A stretch of 64,000 bases of DNA from Providencia rettgeri (GCF_023205015.1 NZ_CP096258.1:4092001-4156000); one strand, 5' to 3'. Shown: positions 16,643 through 25,287, counted from the first letter of the stretch. A program made the numbers and translations. Notes: a model not told the origin generated them from the letters alone.

Positions 16643-17119
16643 TCAGATATACTCAACTTTAAGAATTTCGAACTCGACATCGCCACCTGGGGTTTTAATC
16701 GAGACCGCATCATCAACTTCTTTGCCTACTAAGCCGCGTGCTATCGGTGAGTTCACTGAAATCAGATTGATCTTAATATCGGCTTCATCATCACCAACAA
16801 TACGATACGTTAGCTCTTCGTCAGTATCAACATTCAATACTGTTACCGTTGAGCCAAAGATAACGCGACCGTTATTGACCATTTTAGTGACATCGATCAC
16901 TTGAGCGTGAGAAAGTTTACCTTCAATTTCTTGAATACGGCCCTCACAGAAACCTTGTTGCTCACGTGCTGCATGATATTCTGCATTTTCTTTTAAGTCA
17001 CCGTGCTCACGCGCTTCCGCAATAGATGCAATAATTTCTGGGCGACGGACAGATTTAAGGAATTCAAGCTCTTCTCTTAGCTTATCCGCACCAAGTACCG
17101 TCATCGGGATCTGTTTCAT
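16643..17119 (-). CDS. greA: Transcription elongation factor GreA
   Basis: GreA enters the RNA polymerase secondary channel and stimulates cleavage of backtracked RNA. The N-terminal coiled coil carries the conserved acidic tip (AREHGDLKENAEYHAAREQQ, about 34-53); the C-terminal FKBP-like domain ends in PGGDVEFEILKVEYI. The start at 17119 (MKQIPMTVLGADKL) gives 158 residues as in E. coli and has GAGG nine bases upstream; a longer ATG-started frame is not homologous. Confidence 0.97.
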   Translation of the reverse strand: MKQIPMTVLGADKLREELEFLKSVRRPEIIASIAEAREHGDLKENAEYHAAREQQGFCEGRIQEIEGKLSHAQVIDVTKMVNNGRVIFGSTVTVLNVDTDEELTYRIVGDDEADIKINLISVNSPIARGLVGKEVDDAVSIKTPGGDVEFEILKVEYI

Positions 17120-17187
17120 TAATAAATACCTCGGTTCAATCCTATCTAAAAACAAGTATCTTCCTGATTTTGTAACAACAGTACACC

Positions 17188-17214
17188 GAACACCTGCGTA
17201 AAACGGGGGTGTTC
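17188..17214 (-). promoter_or_regulatory. greA leader hairpin
   Basis: A perfect 7-bp inverted repeat (GAACACC/GGTGTTC) with a 13-nt loop, 69 bp or more upstream of the greA start. No T-run follows it on the minus strand, so it is not a standard terminator. In E. coli the greA leader yields the small RNA GraL; a relation is only a guess. Confidence 0.3.
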
Positions 17215-17363
17215 TAGTAAAAAAACGCAATCAGACTCATGTACTCATTTATCTTATCATAATGTACGCTATTTTAACTGAGACTTAATAACGGGTCACC
17301 GTTTACTTTCTTAGGCATTACACTTTAGTATGTATTATATGTCCACCCTAATGCGTGAAATAT

Positions 17364-18812
17364 ATGTCATTATTAACTTTAACCAGAAAATGGATAATCT
17401 CTTTAGGAATAACCTTAGCCAGTGCGCAAGCTCTAGCTATTCCTATTGATGAGTACAAACAATATTTACCTGATGGCACTAACCTTGCTCTGGTCGCGCA
17501 AAAAGTGGGAAGTAGTACTCCATTAATTGATTATAATGCGCAGCAAATGGCATTACCTGCAAGTACGCAAAAGGTTGTGACCGCTCTTGCTGCCCTGTTA
17601 CAACTGGGGCCAGACTACCGTTTTGTCACCAATTTTGAAACTGATGCAAAACTTAGCAACAACACGCTAACGGGTGATTTAGTGATCCGCTTCAGTGGTG
17701 ACCCGACATTAACCCGCCAACAAATTCGCAATATGGCTAATGCATTAAAGCAGCTTGGGATCCATAAAGTTGACGGCGATCTCGTCGTTGATATTTCTGC
17801 TTTTACTAGCCATGACAAAGCACCCGGTTGGGTTTGGAATGATATGACCCAATGCTTTAGTGCGCCACCTGCAGCGGCTATTATTGACCGAAACTGTTTT
17901 TCCGTTTCTCTTTACCCCGCTGAAAAAGCAGGAGATTATGCATTCATTAAGGCGGCTAGTTTTTATCCTGTCAATATGTTCAGCGAAGTCAAAACATTAG
18001 CTAAAGGCTCCCCAGAAGCACGCTATTGCGAGCTTGATGTCGTCCCTGGTGAACTGAACCGCTACACCCTAACAGGTTGTTTAACTCAACGCAGTGACCC
18101 TCTACCACTTGCTTTTGCTGTACAAAACGGAGCGAGTTACTCTGGAGCGATTGTCAAAAATGAGTTAACCACCGCTGGCATTGAGCTAACAGGCCATGTA
18201 AAAAAACGTACATTCCAAGCACCTCAATCACAGGTATTAGTCAAAACTGAATCTAAGCCACTTCATGACTTGCTAAAAGTGATGCTAAAAAAATCCGATA
18301 ATATGATAGCGGATACCGTTTTTCGTACTATTGGTCGAGAATATTATGGTGTTCCAGGAACTTGGCGGTCAGGATCTGACGCGGTAAGGCAAGTACTGAA
18401 GCAAAAAGCGGGGATCGACCTTGGCAATACCGTGATGGTTGATGGGTCTGGTTTGTCCCGTCATAATTTGATCACGCCAGCAACGATGATGGAAGTTTTG
18501 CAATTTATCGCAAAAAACGATCAACAGCTTGATTTTATCTCCATGCTTCCGCTTGCAGGCCATGATGGCACATTGCGTTATCGCGGTGGCTTTGATGAGG
18601 CAGGAGTCAATGGTAAAGTTTCCGCCAAAACCGGGGCATTACAAGGGGTCTATAACCTCGCAGGCTTTATTACCACGGCGAGTGGGCAGCGAGTTGCCTT
18701 CGTGCAGTTTATTTCTGCGTATGCGGTACCACAAAACCAGCAGCGTACTCGTCGAGTTCCATTAGTACGGTTCGAAAGTCGCTTGTATAAAGATCTGTAT
18801 CAGAAAAACTGA
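17364..18812 (+). CDS. dacB: D-alanyl-D-alanine carboxypeptidase/endopeptidase PBP4
   Basis: Periplasmic class C penicillin-binding protein that trims and cleaves peptidoglycan cross-links. From the ATG at 17364 (482 residues) there is a signal peptide ending ASAQALA, the SxxK motif STQK (Ser67, Lys70), SDN (311-313) and KTG (422-424), with the large inserted domains typical of PBP4. An in-frame GTG at 17355 is an alternative start; neither has a clear Shine-Dalgarno. It lies convergent to obgE and divergent from greA. Confidence 0.96.
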   Translation: MSLLTLTRKWIISLGITLASAQALAIPIDEYKQYLPDGTNLALVAQKVGSSTPLIDYNAQQMALPASTQKVVTALAALLQLGPDYRFVTNFETDAKLSNNTLTGDLVIRFSGDPTLTRQQIRNMANALKQLGIHKVDGDLVVDISAFTSHDKAPGWVWNDMTQCFSAPPAAAIIDRNCFSVSLYPAEKAGDYAFIKAASFYPVNMFSEVKTLAKGSPEARYCELDVVPGELNRYTLTGCLTQRSDPLPLAFAVQNGASYSGAIVKNELTTAGIELTGHVKKRTFQAPQSQVLVKTESKPLHDLLKVMLKKSDNMIADTVFRTIGREYYGVPGTWRSGSDAVRQVLKQKAGIDLGNTVMVDGSGLSRHNLITPATMMEVLQFIAKNDQQLDFISMLPLAGHDGTLRYRGGFDEAGVNGKVSAKTGALQGVYNLAGFITTASGQRVAFVQFISAYAVPQNQQRTRRVPLVRFESRLYKDLYQKN

Positions 18813-18832
18813 TCACATCGCTTTTAGACATT

Positions 18833-18856
18833 AAAAAGGCGCTTTCGCGCCTTTTT
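18833..18856. terminator. Bidirectional terminator between dacB and obgE
   Basis: AAAAAGGCGC-TTTC-GCGCCTTTTT hairpin with symmetric A/T runs, serving the convergent dacB and obgE genes. Confidence 0.88.
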
Positions 18857-18872
18857 ACATTTCTAAGATAAA

Positions 18873-20048
18873 CTATTTTTGGTAAATGATTTCGACACCT
18901 TCGTCGTCATCTTCATCCCAATCGTCATCCCAGTCATCATCAATATCATCAGCACCAGAAAGTTGCTCTTTGTGGTAGTCATCCCACATAAATTCAACTT
19001 TTTCAGGCTGCTGTGCATCTTCAGTGGTTGCCATATCACGCGGTTGAGTATTCATAAACTCCATGATATCCCAACACAGTGCTTTCACACCCTCGTGGTT
19101 AACCGCTGAAATCATGTAAAATTTATCTTCCCAGCCCATCGCTTTGGCAATTTCTGCTGCGCGCTCCGCTGACGCCTCTTCACCTAAAATATCAATCTTA
19201 TTGAAGACTAACCAACGTGGTTTTGCTGCCAGCTTTTCACTGTATTTCTCTAACTCACTAATGATGATCTTCGCATTTTCGACAGGATCAGACTCATCGA
19301 TAGGACAAATATCAACTAAGTGAAGCAAAACACGGCAGCGCTCTAAGTGTTTCAGGAATTGGATCCCAAGACCTGCACCTTCAGCTGCACCTTCGATCAA
19401 CCCTGGAATATCGGCAACCACAAAGCTTTGTTCGTTATCCATACGCACAACGCCCAAGCTTGGGACTAAAGTGGTAAAGGGATAATCGGCAACTTTTGGC
19501 TTAGCGGCTGATACTGAACGAATAAATGTTGATTTACCCGCATTTGGCATACCAAGCATGCCCACATCCGCTAACAGCATTAACTCTAACAGTATTTCGC
19601 GGGTTTCCCCTTTTGTCCCCATTGTACGTTGACGTGGAGCCCGGTTTACTGAAGATTTAAAACGGGTATTTCCAAGACCATGGAAACCGCCCTTAGCGAC
19701 CATGTGACGTTGTTCGTGACGCGTCATGTCACAGAGTATTTCGTTAGTCCCTAAGTCGCGTACACGCGTTCCTACAGGCACTTTCACTGTGATATCTTGA
19801 CCACGCTTGCCCGTGCATTCACGGCTCTGGCCATTTTGACCACGTTCCGCACGAAATGATTTTTCAAAACGGTAATCGATTAACGTGTTGAGGTTTTCGT
19901 CCGCTTGTAAGTAAACGTCCCCACCATCGCCACCGTCACCACCGTCCGGCCCCCCTTTCGGGATGTATTTCTCACGGCGGAAGCTGACACAACCATTGCC
20001 ACCATCTCCTGCCACGACCAATATTTTGGCTTCATCTACAAATTTCAT
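18873..20048 (-). CDS. obgE: Obg-family GTPase ObgE/CgtA
   Basis: Essential GTPase that checks 50S assembly and links it to (p)ppGpp. It has the glycine-rich Obg fold (1-158, with GGDGGDGGDVYL), the G domain with GMPNAGKST (about 166-174), DIPGLIEGA switch II and NKID, and a strongly acidic C-terminal tail (DDIDDDWDDDWDEDDDEG). Length 391 (E. coli 390). The start at 20048 (MKFVDEAKI) has GGAG eight bases upstream. In E. coli yhbE lies between rpmA and obgE; here there is only 165 bp with a terminator. Confidence 0.97.
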   Translation of the reverse strand: MKFVDEAKILVVAGDGGNGCVSFRREKYIPKGGPDGGDGGDGGDVYLQADENLNTLIDYRFEKSFRAERGQNGQSRECTGKRGQDITVKVPVGTRVRDLGTNEILCDMTRHEQRHMVAKGGFHGLGNTRFKSSVNRAPRQRTMGTKGETREILLELMLLADVGMLGMPNAGKSTFIRSVSAAKPKVADYPFTTLVPSLGVVRMDNEQSFVVADIPGLIEGAAEGAGLGIQFLKHLERCRVLLHLVDICPIDESDPVENAKIIISELEKYSEKLAAKPRWLVFNKIDILGEEASAERAAEIAKAMGWEDKFYMISAVNHEGVKALCWDIMEFMNTQPRDMATTEDAQQPEKVEFMWDDYHKEQLSGADDIDDDWDDDWDEDDDEGVEIIYQK

Positions 20049-20155
20049 AATTCTCTCTCCGCTTCTGAGCCGCATAACGCTGGATGGCTGTTCTACTCAG
20101 AGATGGTGCATCTTTAATACGTGTGTAGTTCATTAAAGATCAAATATCTGAATAT

Positions 20156-20188
20156 AAAAAGCCCCGCAAAAGGTTTTTGCAGGGCTTT
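20156..20188 (-). terminator. rpmA terminator
   Basis: AAAGCCCTGC/GCGGGGCTTT stem (one G-U) followed on the minus strand by TTTTT, between rpmA and obgE. Confidence 0.8.
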
Positions 20189-20213
20189 AATTCTGAATTA
20201 AAGGTCAGAAAAC

Positions 20214-20471
20214 TTATTCAGCTTCGATGCTGATAAATTTACGATTGTTTGGACCTTTAACTTCAAATTTAACTTTACCGTCCGCTAATGCGAACAGAGT
20301 GTGGTCACGGCCACAACCTACGTTGTTACCTGCGTGGAACTTAGTACCACGTTGACGAACGATGATGCTACCTGCTAATACAGCTTCACCACCAAAACGT
20401 TTAACACCTAAACGTTTTGCTTCTGAGTCACGACCGTTACGAGTCGAACCACCAGCCTTTTTGTGTGCCAT
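20214..20471 (-). CDS. rpmA: 50S ribosomal protein L27
   Basis: L27 reaches the peptidyl-transferase centre with its N-terminal tail. 85 residues, the same as E. coli, starting MAHKKAGGSTRNGRDSEAKR, with the family block AGNNVGCGRDHTLFAL. It follows rplU after 19 bp in the classic rplU-rpmA pair. Confidence 0.98.
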   Translation of the reverse strand: MAHKKAGGSTRNGRDSEAKRLGVKRFGGEAVLAGSIIVRQRGTKFHAGNNVGCGRDHTLFALADGKVKFEVKGPNNRKFISIEAE

Positions 20472-20490
20472 TAATCTGCTCTCCTAAATC

Positions 20491-20799
20491 TTAAGCGATG
20501 ACAGTGATCTTAACATCAGTGAACCACTGACGATGACCCTGTTGTTTACGGCTATGTTTACGACGACGGAACTTGACGATTTTAACTTTTTCGCCACGAC
20601 CGTGTGCAACCACTTCCGCTTTCACTTTAACGCCTTCAACGACAGGAGCACCGATTTGGATCTCATCGCCATTAGCAACCATTAGAACTTGATCAAATTC
20701 AACAGTTTCACCTGTTGCGATGTCCAGCTTTTCTAGGCGGACAGTTTGACCTTCGCTAACTCGGTGTTGTTTACCACCACTTTGGAAAACCGCGTACAT
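20491..20799 (-). CDS. rplU: 50S ribosomal protein L21
   Basis: L21 binds 23S rRNA in early 50S assembly. The 102-residue product starts MYAVFQSGGKQHRVSEGQ with GGAG five bases upstream; a longer in-frame reading to 20910 runs through the promoter and is rejected. The basic C-terminal KFRRRKHSRKQQGHRQWFT block is intact. A promoter-like sequence precedes it by about 75 bp. Confidence 0.97.
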   Translation of the reverse strand: MYAVFQSGGKQHRVSEGQTVRLEKLDIATGETVEFDQVLMVANGDEIQIGAPVVEGVKVKAEVVAHGRGEKVKIVKFRRRKHSRKQQGHRQWFTDVKITVIA

Positions 20800-20876
20800 A
20801 TTAACTCCGCTTTCCGCGTACCCGTTAAATATTTCAATTCCAGAGCACGCTATAAAATATTCACAATAGGGCGCGA

Positions 20877-20905
20877 ATTCTACGCAAAAAAGCATCAGAA
20901 CACAA
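20877..20905 (-). promoter_or_regulatory. rplU-rpmA promoter
   Basis: On the minus strand TTGTGT (20900-20905), 17 bp, then TAGAAT (20877-20882), with a G+C-rich discriminator TCGCGCCC. Expected start near 20870, about 70 nt upstream of rplU. Confidence 0.55.
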
Positions 20906-21133
20906 GCCAATAATGCGGTTAGATGACAAAAAATACGACTTTTTTCTCAATAACCGTTTTTGAGCATTGATTTAGTGCCTATTCACTCAATTGTTACTTA
21001 TTTAAACATTTTTTGCATCACACCTGATAATCTTATAATTAATAATGTTATGCTAGAAAGATAACTGTTCTATCGGTCTCCCATTTTTTTATTTCGGGAA
21101 TGAACCAAAAACTAATAATATGAATAAATTACA

Positions 21134-22105
21134 ATGAATTTAGAATCTATCATTGAACTGACAACTGAGGATATGTCAGCGGTAAACGAAGCCATCCTCA
21201 GTCAATTGAATTCGGATGTTGCACTCATTAATCAGCTTGGTTATTACATCGTCAGTGGTGGCGGTAAAAGGATCCGGCCGATGATCGCAGTGCTTGCAGG
21301 TCGATCTTTAGGCTACTCGGGTCATAAACATACTCAAGTTGCTGCATTGATCGAGTTCATTCATACCGCAACGCTGCTACATGATGACGTCGTTGATGAG
21401 TCCGATATGCGTCGTGGAAAACAAACTGCAAATGCGGTTTTTGGTAATGCAGCGAGTGTCCTCGTGGGTGATTTTATTTACACTCGATCATTCCAGATGA
21501 TGACGGATCTCGATTCAATGCGGGTGCTAAAACTGATGTCTGAAGCGACGAATGTGATCGCTGAAGGGGAAGTTTTACAGTTGATGAACTGCAACGATCC
21601 CAATATTACTGAAGAAAGCTACATGCAAGTGATCTACAGTAAAACTGCACGTCTTTTTGAAGCAGCCGCCCACGCATCTGCGATTTTAGCGAATGCAACA
21701 CCGGCACAAGAAAAAGCGCTACAAGATTATGGTCGCTATATTGGTACCGCTTTTCAGTTAATTGACGATCTTCTCGATTATGATGCCGACAATACTCAAT
21801 TGGGGAAAAATACGGGTGATGATTTAGATGAGGGTAAGCCTACACTTCCCCTACTTCACGCTATGCAAAATGGTAATGAAGAAGAGTCCGCGTTGATCCG
21901 CCAAGCGATTGAGCAAGGCAATGGGCGCCACCTGTTAGATACGGTTCTGGCAACCATGAAACGCTGTGGTTCCCTTGAATATACCTATGCAAGAGCCCAA
22001 GAAGAAGCACAAAAAGCGATTGATGCCTTGAATGTAATTGAAGATTCAATTTATAAAGATGCATTGATCGGCTTAGCTTATATTGCAATCCAACGCCATT
22101 CTTAG
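21134..22105 (+). CDS. ispB: Octaprenyl diphosphate synthase
   Basis: Trans-polyprenyl synthase that makes the C40 side chain of ubiquinone and menaquinone. Both aspartate-rich motifs are present: first DDVVD (84-88) followed by ESDMRRGKQTAN, second DDLLD (211-215); the substrate-binding GGGKRIRPM is at 42-50. Length 323, as in E. coli. It is divergent from rplU, as in E. coli, but its downstream neighbours differ (see the regulatory island). Confidence 0.96.
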   Translation: MNLESIIELTTEDMSAVNEAILSQLNSDVALINQLGYYIVSGGGKRIRPMIAVLAGRSLGYSGHKHTQVAALIEFIHTATLLHDDVVDESDMRRGKQTANAVFGNAASVLVGDFIYTRSFQMMTDLDSMRVLKLMSEATNVIAEGEVLQLMNCNDPNITEESYMQVIYSKTARLFEAAAHASAILANATPAQEKALQDYGRYIGTAFQLIDDLLDYDADNTQLGKNTGDDLDEGKPTLPLLHAMQNGNEEESALIRQAIEQGNGRHLLDTVLATMKRCGSLEYTYARAQEEAQKAIDALNVIEDSIYKDALIGLAYIAIQRHS

Positions 22106-22133
22106 TCACTAGAAAAGACAAAGTAGATCAAGA

Positions 22134-22160
22134 AAAGGGGAAACGTTATTTTTCCCCTTT
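22134..22160. terminator. Terminator shared by ispB and the convergent DNA-binding gene
   Basis: AAAGGGGAAA/TTTCCCCTTT hairpin lying across the 3' end of the minus-strand gene; T-rich on both outer sides, so it can stop ispB and its convergent neighbour. Confidence 0.75.
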
Positions 22161-22508
22161 GTCTTCTTCATCGATTTGAGCAAGTAGTGACGATAAGCCA
22201 TAACGCAGGATATATTTGACTATTTTATTGCGCTCGGACTCTGTCAGTTGATAATACGCTTCCGACCAAATTTGCAATGCATCTGTTCTTTGGCTTTGGT
22301 AAATTACCGAAGGCTCATGTAAGCTAAGCTGCCCTTGGATTTCTCCCGGTAAGCTTTCAAAATAATACTCAACGGCTTTACCCTGTACCCCTCTTTTACG
22401 GCGGTTTTTCCAACCTTCTCGTCTTGCCATTAGGTTAATTCCCTGAGGAGATGTCGGGAGTCCTTCTAACCCAGCTAATTCTTTGGCAGTGAACCACAAT
22501 TTTTTCAT
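22146..22508 (-). CDS. Mu-type (MuA/Mu repressor) DNA-binding domain protein, copy 1
   Basis: A 120-residue protein whose first 55 residues match the Mu transposase/repressor N-terminal DNA-binding family: WFTAKELAGLEGLP, QGINLMARREGW, RKRG, GKAVEYYFESLP. The C-terminal half is helical (WSEAYYQLTESERNKIVKYI, then LSSLLAQI) and resembles the middle of Mu repressor. It contains no transposase catalytic domain, so it is probably a regulator. The Shine-Dalgarno is weak. It is paralogous to the gene at 22639 and shares its strand. Targets are unknown; self-regulation or control of sfsB is inference from the layout. Confidence 0.8.
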   Translation of the reverse strand: MKKLWFTAKELAGLEGLPTSPQGINLMARREGWKNRRKRGVQGKAVEYYFESLPGEIQGQLSLHEPSVIYQSQRTDALQIWSEAYYQLTESERNKIVKYILRYGLSSLLAQIDEEDKGEK

Positions 22509-22638
22509 TTTTCAATTCACACTTATATTATGAAACCTGCTTTTCAGCCTACTAAAATGTCATCTGTTAAACCGTTTTTTAAATTCAATATAATATTATT
22601 TTTATATATTAATTATTTACACCTTAAGTAATTGTAAA

Positions 22639-22986
22639 TTATTTATTATTAATTAAATTTATTAGCGCTAATGCCCCTTCGCGCATAATAAATGTCAGGA
22701 TAATGTCTCGTTCTTGGCTGGAAAGCTGGTTATAAGCCTCTTGCCAAATAAAGGCATTATCATTTCGTTTTGCTTGATAAGGTGGTGAGGTTTCGTTAGC
22801 AAACTGACTTTCAAAAATATCGATAGGTAAAGAACTTATATGGTATTCCAGCGCTTTACCTTGAATACCTCTTCTTTTACGGTTGACCCAGTTTTCACGC
22901 CTTGCCATAGCATTAATACCTTGGGTTGTCATGGGAAGCCCTTGTAACCCAACCAACTCTTTTGCCGTTAGCCATTCCTTGTACAT
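22639..22986 (-). CDS. Mu-type (MuA/Mu repressor) DNA-binding domain protein, copy 2
   Basis: A 115-residue paralogue of the gene at 22146; over the first 55 residues about two thirds are identical by eye (WLTAKELVGLQGLP, QGINAMARREN, GKALEYHISSLP), with a similar helical tail (QLSSQERDIILTFIMREG). The start at 22986 (MYKEW) is chosen because AGGAGG lies six bases upstream; an ATG six codons earlier overlaps that Shine-Dalgarno. It faces away from sfsB across about 0.5 kb of A+T-rich DNA, like the Mu c repressor faces ner. Function unproven. Confidence 0.8.
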   Translation of the reverse strand: MYKEWLTAKELVGLQGLPMTTQGINAMARRENWVNRKRRGIQGKALEYHISSLPIDIFESQFANETSPPYQAKRNDNAFIWQEAYNQLSSQERDIILTFIMREGALALINLINNK

Positions 22987-23502
22987 GCTGACCCTCCTAG
23001 TCATGATGACAATTTGATTTTCAGTTGTTGAAAACTATCTCTATTTTCTCAAAACCCCATTAACCTATTCGTTTTGTTTATACATATAAATAATAATATA
23101 CAAATTATATTTGTTATTAGAATTCTAATTTCTTTTAATAACAGACAATTAAATAATTTACTCTCTAATAATTTAACTAATTTTATTAATTAATCTAGAT
23201 ATATTATGAGTTCAAGTAAAAAGTAGCATTAAATATGTTATTCCTATCCCTAACTAGAAAGAGTTAGTTTTAATAACAAAGATTTATCCTAACTCACAGT
23301 TATTCATTCTGACTTTCCATTTAATTTCATAAAAACCACGACAGTTTCATAAAATGAATTTTTAAGAAAAAATCAGAAATTATTTTGGGAAATTTCTGTT
23401 ATTTTATTTCCAATAACGAAACGGATGTACTGAATGTACCATAATTTTCTGTTACTCGTACCATTAACTCTACATGATTCTAAGTGAAAAAAGGACTAAA
23501 AA
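22987..23502. promoter_or_regulatory. A+T-rich divergent control region between the Mu-type gene and sfsB
   Basis: No gene is visible in these 516 bp. It contains short inverted repeats: TTTTCA/TGAAAA near 23021-23036 and CAGAAATT/AATTTCTG at 23374-23381 and 23391-23398. Close to sfsB there are three GTAC cores (23427, 23436, 23458), two of them inside a direct repeat GTACCAT (23436-23442 and 23458-23464) whose copies are 22 bp apart, about two helical turns. These are operator-like; the binding protein is unknown. Confidence 0.45.
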
Positions 23503-23775
23503 ATGATTTTACGGAAATCGGACTGGCACCCTGCAGATATCATTGCTGCTTTACGTAAACGTGGAACAACACTTGCTGCAATTTCACGTGAGGCTGGACT
23601 AAGCTCTTCAACGTTAGCTAATGCACTATCACGCCCTTGGCCTAAAGGGGAATGGATCATTGCAAATTTCTTAGCCATTCACCCTGCTGAAATTTGGCCA
23701 AGTCGTTATTACGACCCAATTACGGGGGATTTATTAGAAAGAAAAGTCAGAGTTAAAGCACCAGTGGAAGATTAG
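23503..23775 (+). CDS. sfsB: Ner-like DNA-binding regulator SfsB (Nlp)
   Basis: A 90-residue helix-turn-helix protein of the phage Mu Ner family, closely matching E. coli SfsB/Nlp: DWHPADIIAALRKRGTTLAAISREAGLSSSTLANALSRPWPKGE is the lambda-repressor-like HTH region (about 6-49), followed by IWPSRYYDP. In E. coli the gene is linked to maltose gene expression in cAMP-defective strains and lies just after ispB. AAGGA precedes the ATG by seven bases. Here two Mu-repressor-like genes have been added between ispB and sfsB. Confidence 0.9.
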   Translation: MILRKSDWHPADIIAALRKRGTTLAAISREAGLSSSTLANALSRPWPKGEWIIANFLAIHPAEIWPSRYYDPITGDLLERKVRVKAPVED

Positions 23776-23800
23776 AAACTGCATGGGATATAGCGATAAG

Positions 23801-23841
23801 GCCGTGAAAAATCAATCAATGTATTCACGGCTTTATCTTTT
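23801..23841 (+). terminator. sfsB terminator
   Basis: GCCGTGAA (23801-23808) pairs with TTCACGGC (23824-23831) and is followed by TTTATCTTTT. Confidence 0.7.
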
Positions 23842-23854
23842 GATAACAACCAAA

Positions 23855-23890
23855 TAAAAAAGGTTGAGTTCCGAACGAAACTCAACCCTT
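23855..23890 (-). terminator. mdh terminator
   Basis: GGTTGAGTT/AACTCAACC hairpin (23862-23887) with TTTTTTATTT following on the minus strand, just downstream of the mdh stop codon. Confidence 0.8.
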
Positions 23891-23918
23891 CACAATTTAG
23901 AAAAAGCGTTAATTGGCA

Positions 23919-24857
23919 TTAGCCATTAATGAATTTTTCACCTAATTCGATATCTGCTTTTAATACATCTAGCATGTCTTTCAGCGCTTTTTCTTCAAAT
24001 GCACTTAATTTACCAATTGGTAAATGTTTTTCGATACCGTTTCTGCCTAAAACGACTGGTTGTGCAAAGAAGCGAGCATATTCACCATCACCTTCAGTGT
24101 AAACACATTCAACCACATTGCTTTCACCTTGGAGACCACGAATTAACGATAAGCCTAAACGTGCAGCAGCTTGGCCCATCGATAAAGTTGCAGACCCACC
24201 ACCCGCTTTCGCTTCAACGACTTCTGTACCTGCATTTTGAATGCGTTTAGTTAACGCTGCAACTTCTTCATCAGTGAAGCTAACACCTTCAATTTGAGAT
24301 AACAGTGGCAGGATAGTCACACCAGAGTGGCCACCAATTACAGGCACTTCGATATCATTAACATTTTTGCCTTTTAGCTCAGCAACAAATGTATTAGAAC
24401 GAATGATATCTAATGTCGTCACACCGAATAAACGGTTTTTATCGTATACGCCTGCTTTTTTCAGGACTTCCGCAGCGATAGCAACGGTGGTATTCACTGG
24501 GTTAGTGATAATACCGATCAATGCTTTAGGACAGGTTTCAGCAATTTGTTGGATCAGATTACGGACGATACCCGCATTGATGTTAAATAAGTCAGAACGA
24601 TCCATGCCTGGTTTACGTGCGACACCCGCAGAAATAAGAACAATGTCAGCACCTTTCAATGCAGGTTTTGCATCTTCGCCGGCAAAGCCTGTCACTTTAA
24701 CATCAGTTGGGATATGGCTTAAGTCAGCAGCAACACCTGGAGTGACTGGTGCGATGTCGTAGAGGGAGAGTTCTGAACCTGCTGGGAGCTGGTTTTTGAG
24801 AAGAAGGGCGAGAGCCTGACCGATACCACCTGCTGCACCTAGGACTGCAACTTTCAT
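23919..24857 (-). CDS. mdh: Malate dehydrogenase (NAD)
   Basis: Oxidises L-malate to oxaloacetate in the TCA cycle. The NAD-binding motif VLGAAGGIGQALALLLK (4-20), the LISAGVARKPGMDRSDL loop with substrate-binding arginines (about 75-91), GIITNPVNTTV and the catalytic histidine in VIGGHSGVTILPL (about 173-185) are present. Length 312, as in E. coli. AAGGAG precedes the ATG. It is divergent from argR, as in E. coli. A quinone-linked malate oxidase (mqo) also occurs in this window. Confidence 0.98.
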   Translation of the reverse strand: MKVAVLGAAGGIGQALALLLKNQLPAGSELSLYDIAPVTPGVAADLSHIPTDVKVTGFAGEDAKPALKGADIVLISAGVARKPGMDRSDLFNINAGIVRNLIQQIAETCPKALIGIITNPVNTTVAIAAEVLKKAGVYDKNRLFGVTTLDIIRSNTFVAELKGKNVNDIEVPVIGGHSGVTILPLLSQIEGVSFTDEEVAALTKRIQNAGTEVVEAKAGGGSATLSMGQAAARLGLSLIRGLQGESNVVECVYTEGDGEYARFFAQPVVLGRNGIEKHLPIGKLSAFEEKALKDMLDVLKADIELGEKFING

Positions 24858-25287
24858 TCTGAAACTCCTTAATTTGTACTTTAAAAAGATATCACTTTAT
24901 TTGTTATACACTTAACACATTACGTATAAAAAACAATTTGTTAACAGATAGAGAGAGAGTTTAACGCAAGAGAACTTGTTTATTAATTGCCAGTATTCTA
25001 AACAAATTCCTTATCTGTTAATGAGATAACGGGCACTTTTTTAACAAATAGTTTTTCTGGGTGTTGCATTTCGCACAATAAGTTGTTTTTAGTGTATATT
25101 ATTCAATCAAAAATATTTTTATTAACAATAAATTTACAGTAGACATCTGGAAAATTCATTGTTCTATTATGCTAATTTTTCATTTTCGCAATTTACGATA
25201 ACTTAATACTTTTAACTACCAATCCAAAATGAGACGACTTAACCTTAAGTTATTCGCTGGTTACAAAATCATCATAACGCAATTTTG

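Noticed and set aside
20800..20910. N-terminal extension of L21
   Set aside because: The added 37 codons cover the rplU promoter and leader, and homology starts at MYAVFQSGGKQ with its own Shine-Dalgarno.
22146..23775. Remnant Mu-like prophage or active transposon
   Set aside because: No transposase catalytic domain, MuB, structural genes, end repeats or target-site duplications are visible; only small regulator-type genes remain.
24952..24959. GA dinucleotide repeat upstream of mdh
   Set aside because: Only about four units long; too short to be a meaningful simple-sequence repeat.
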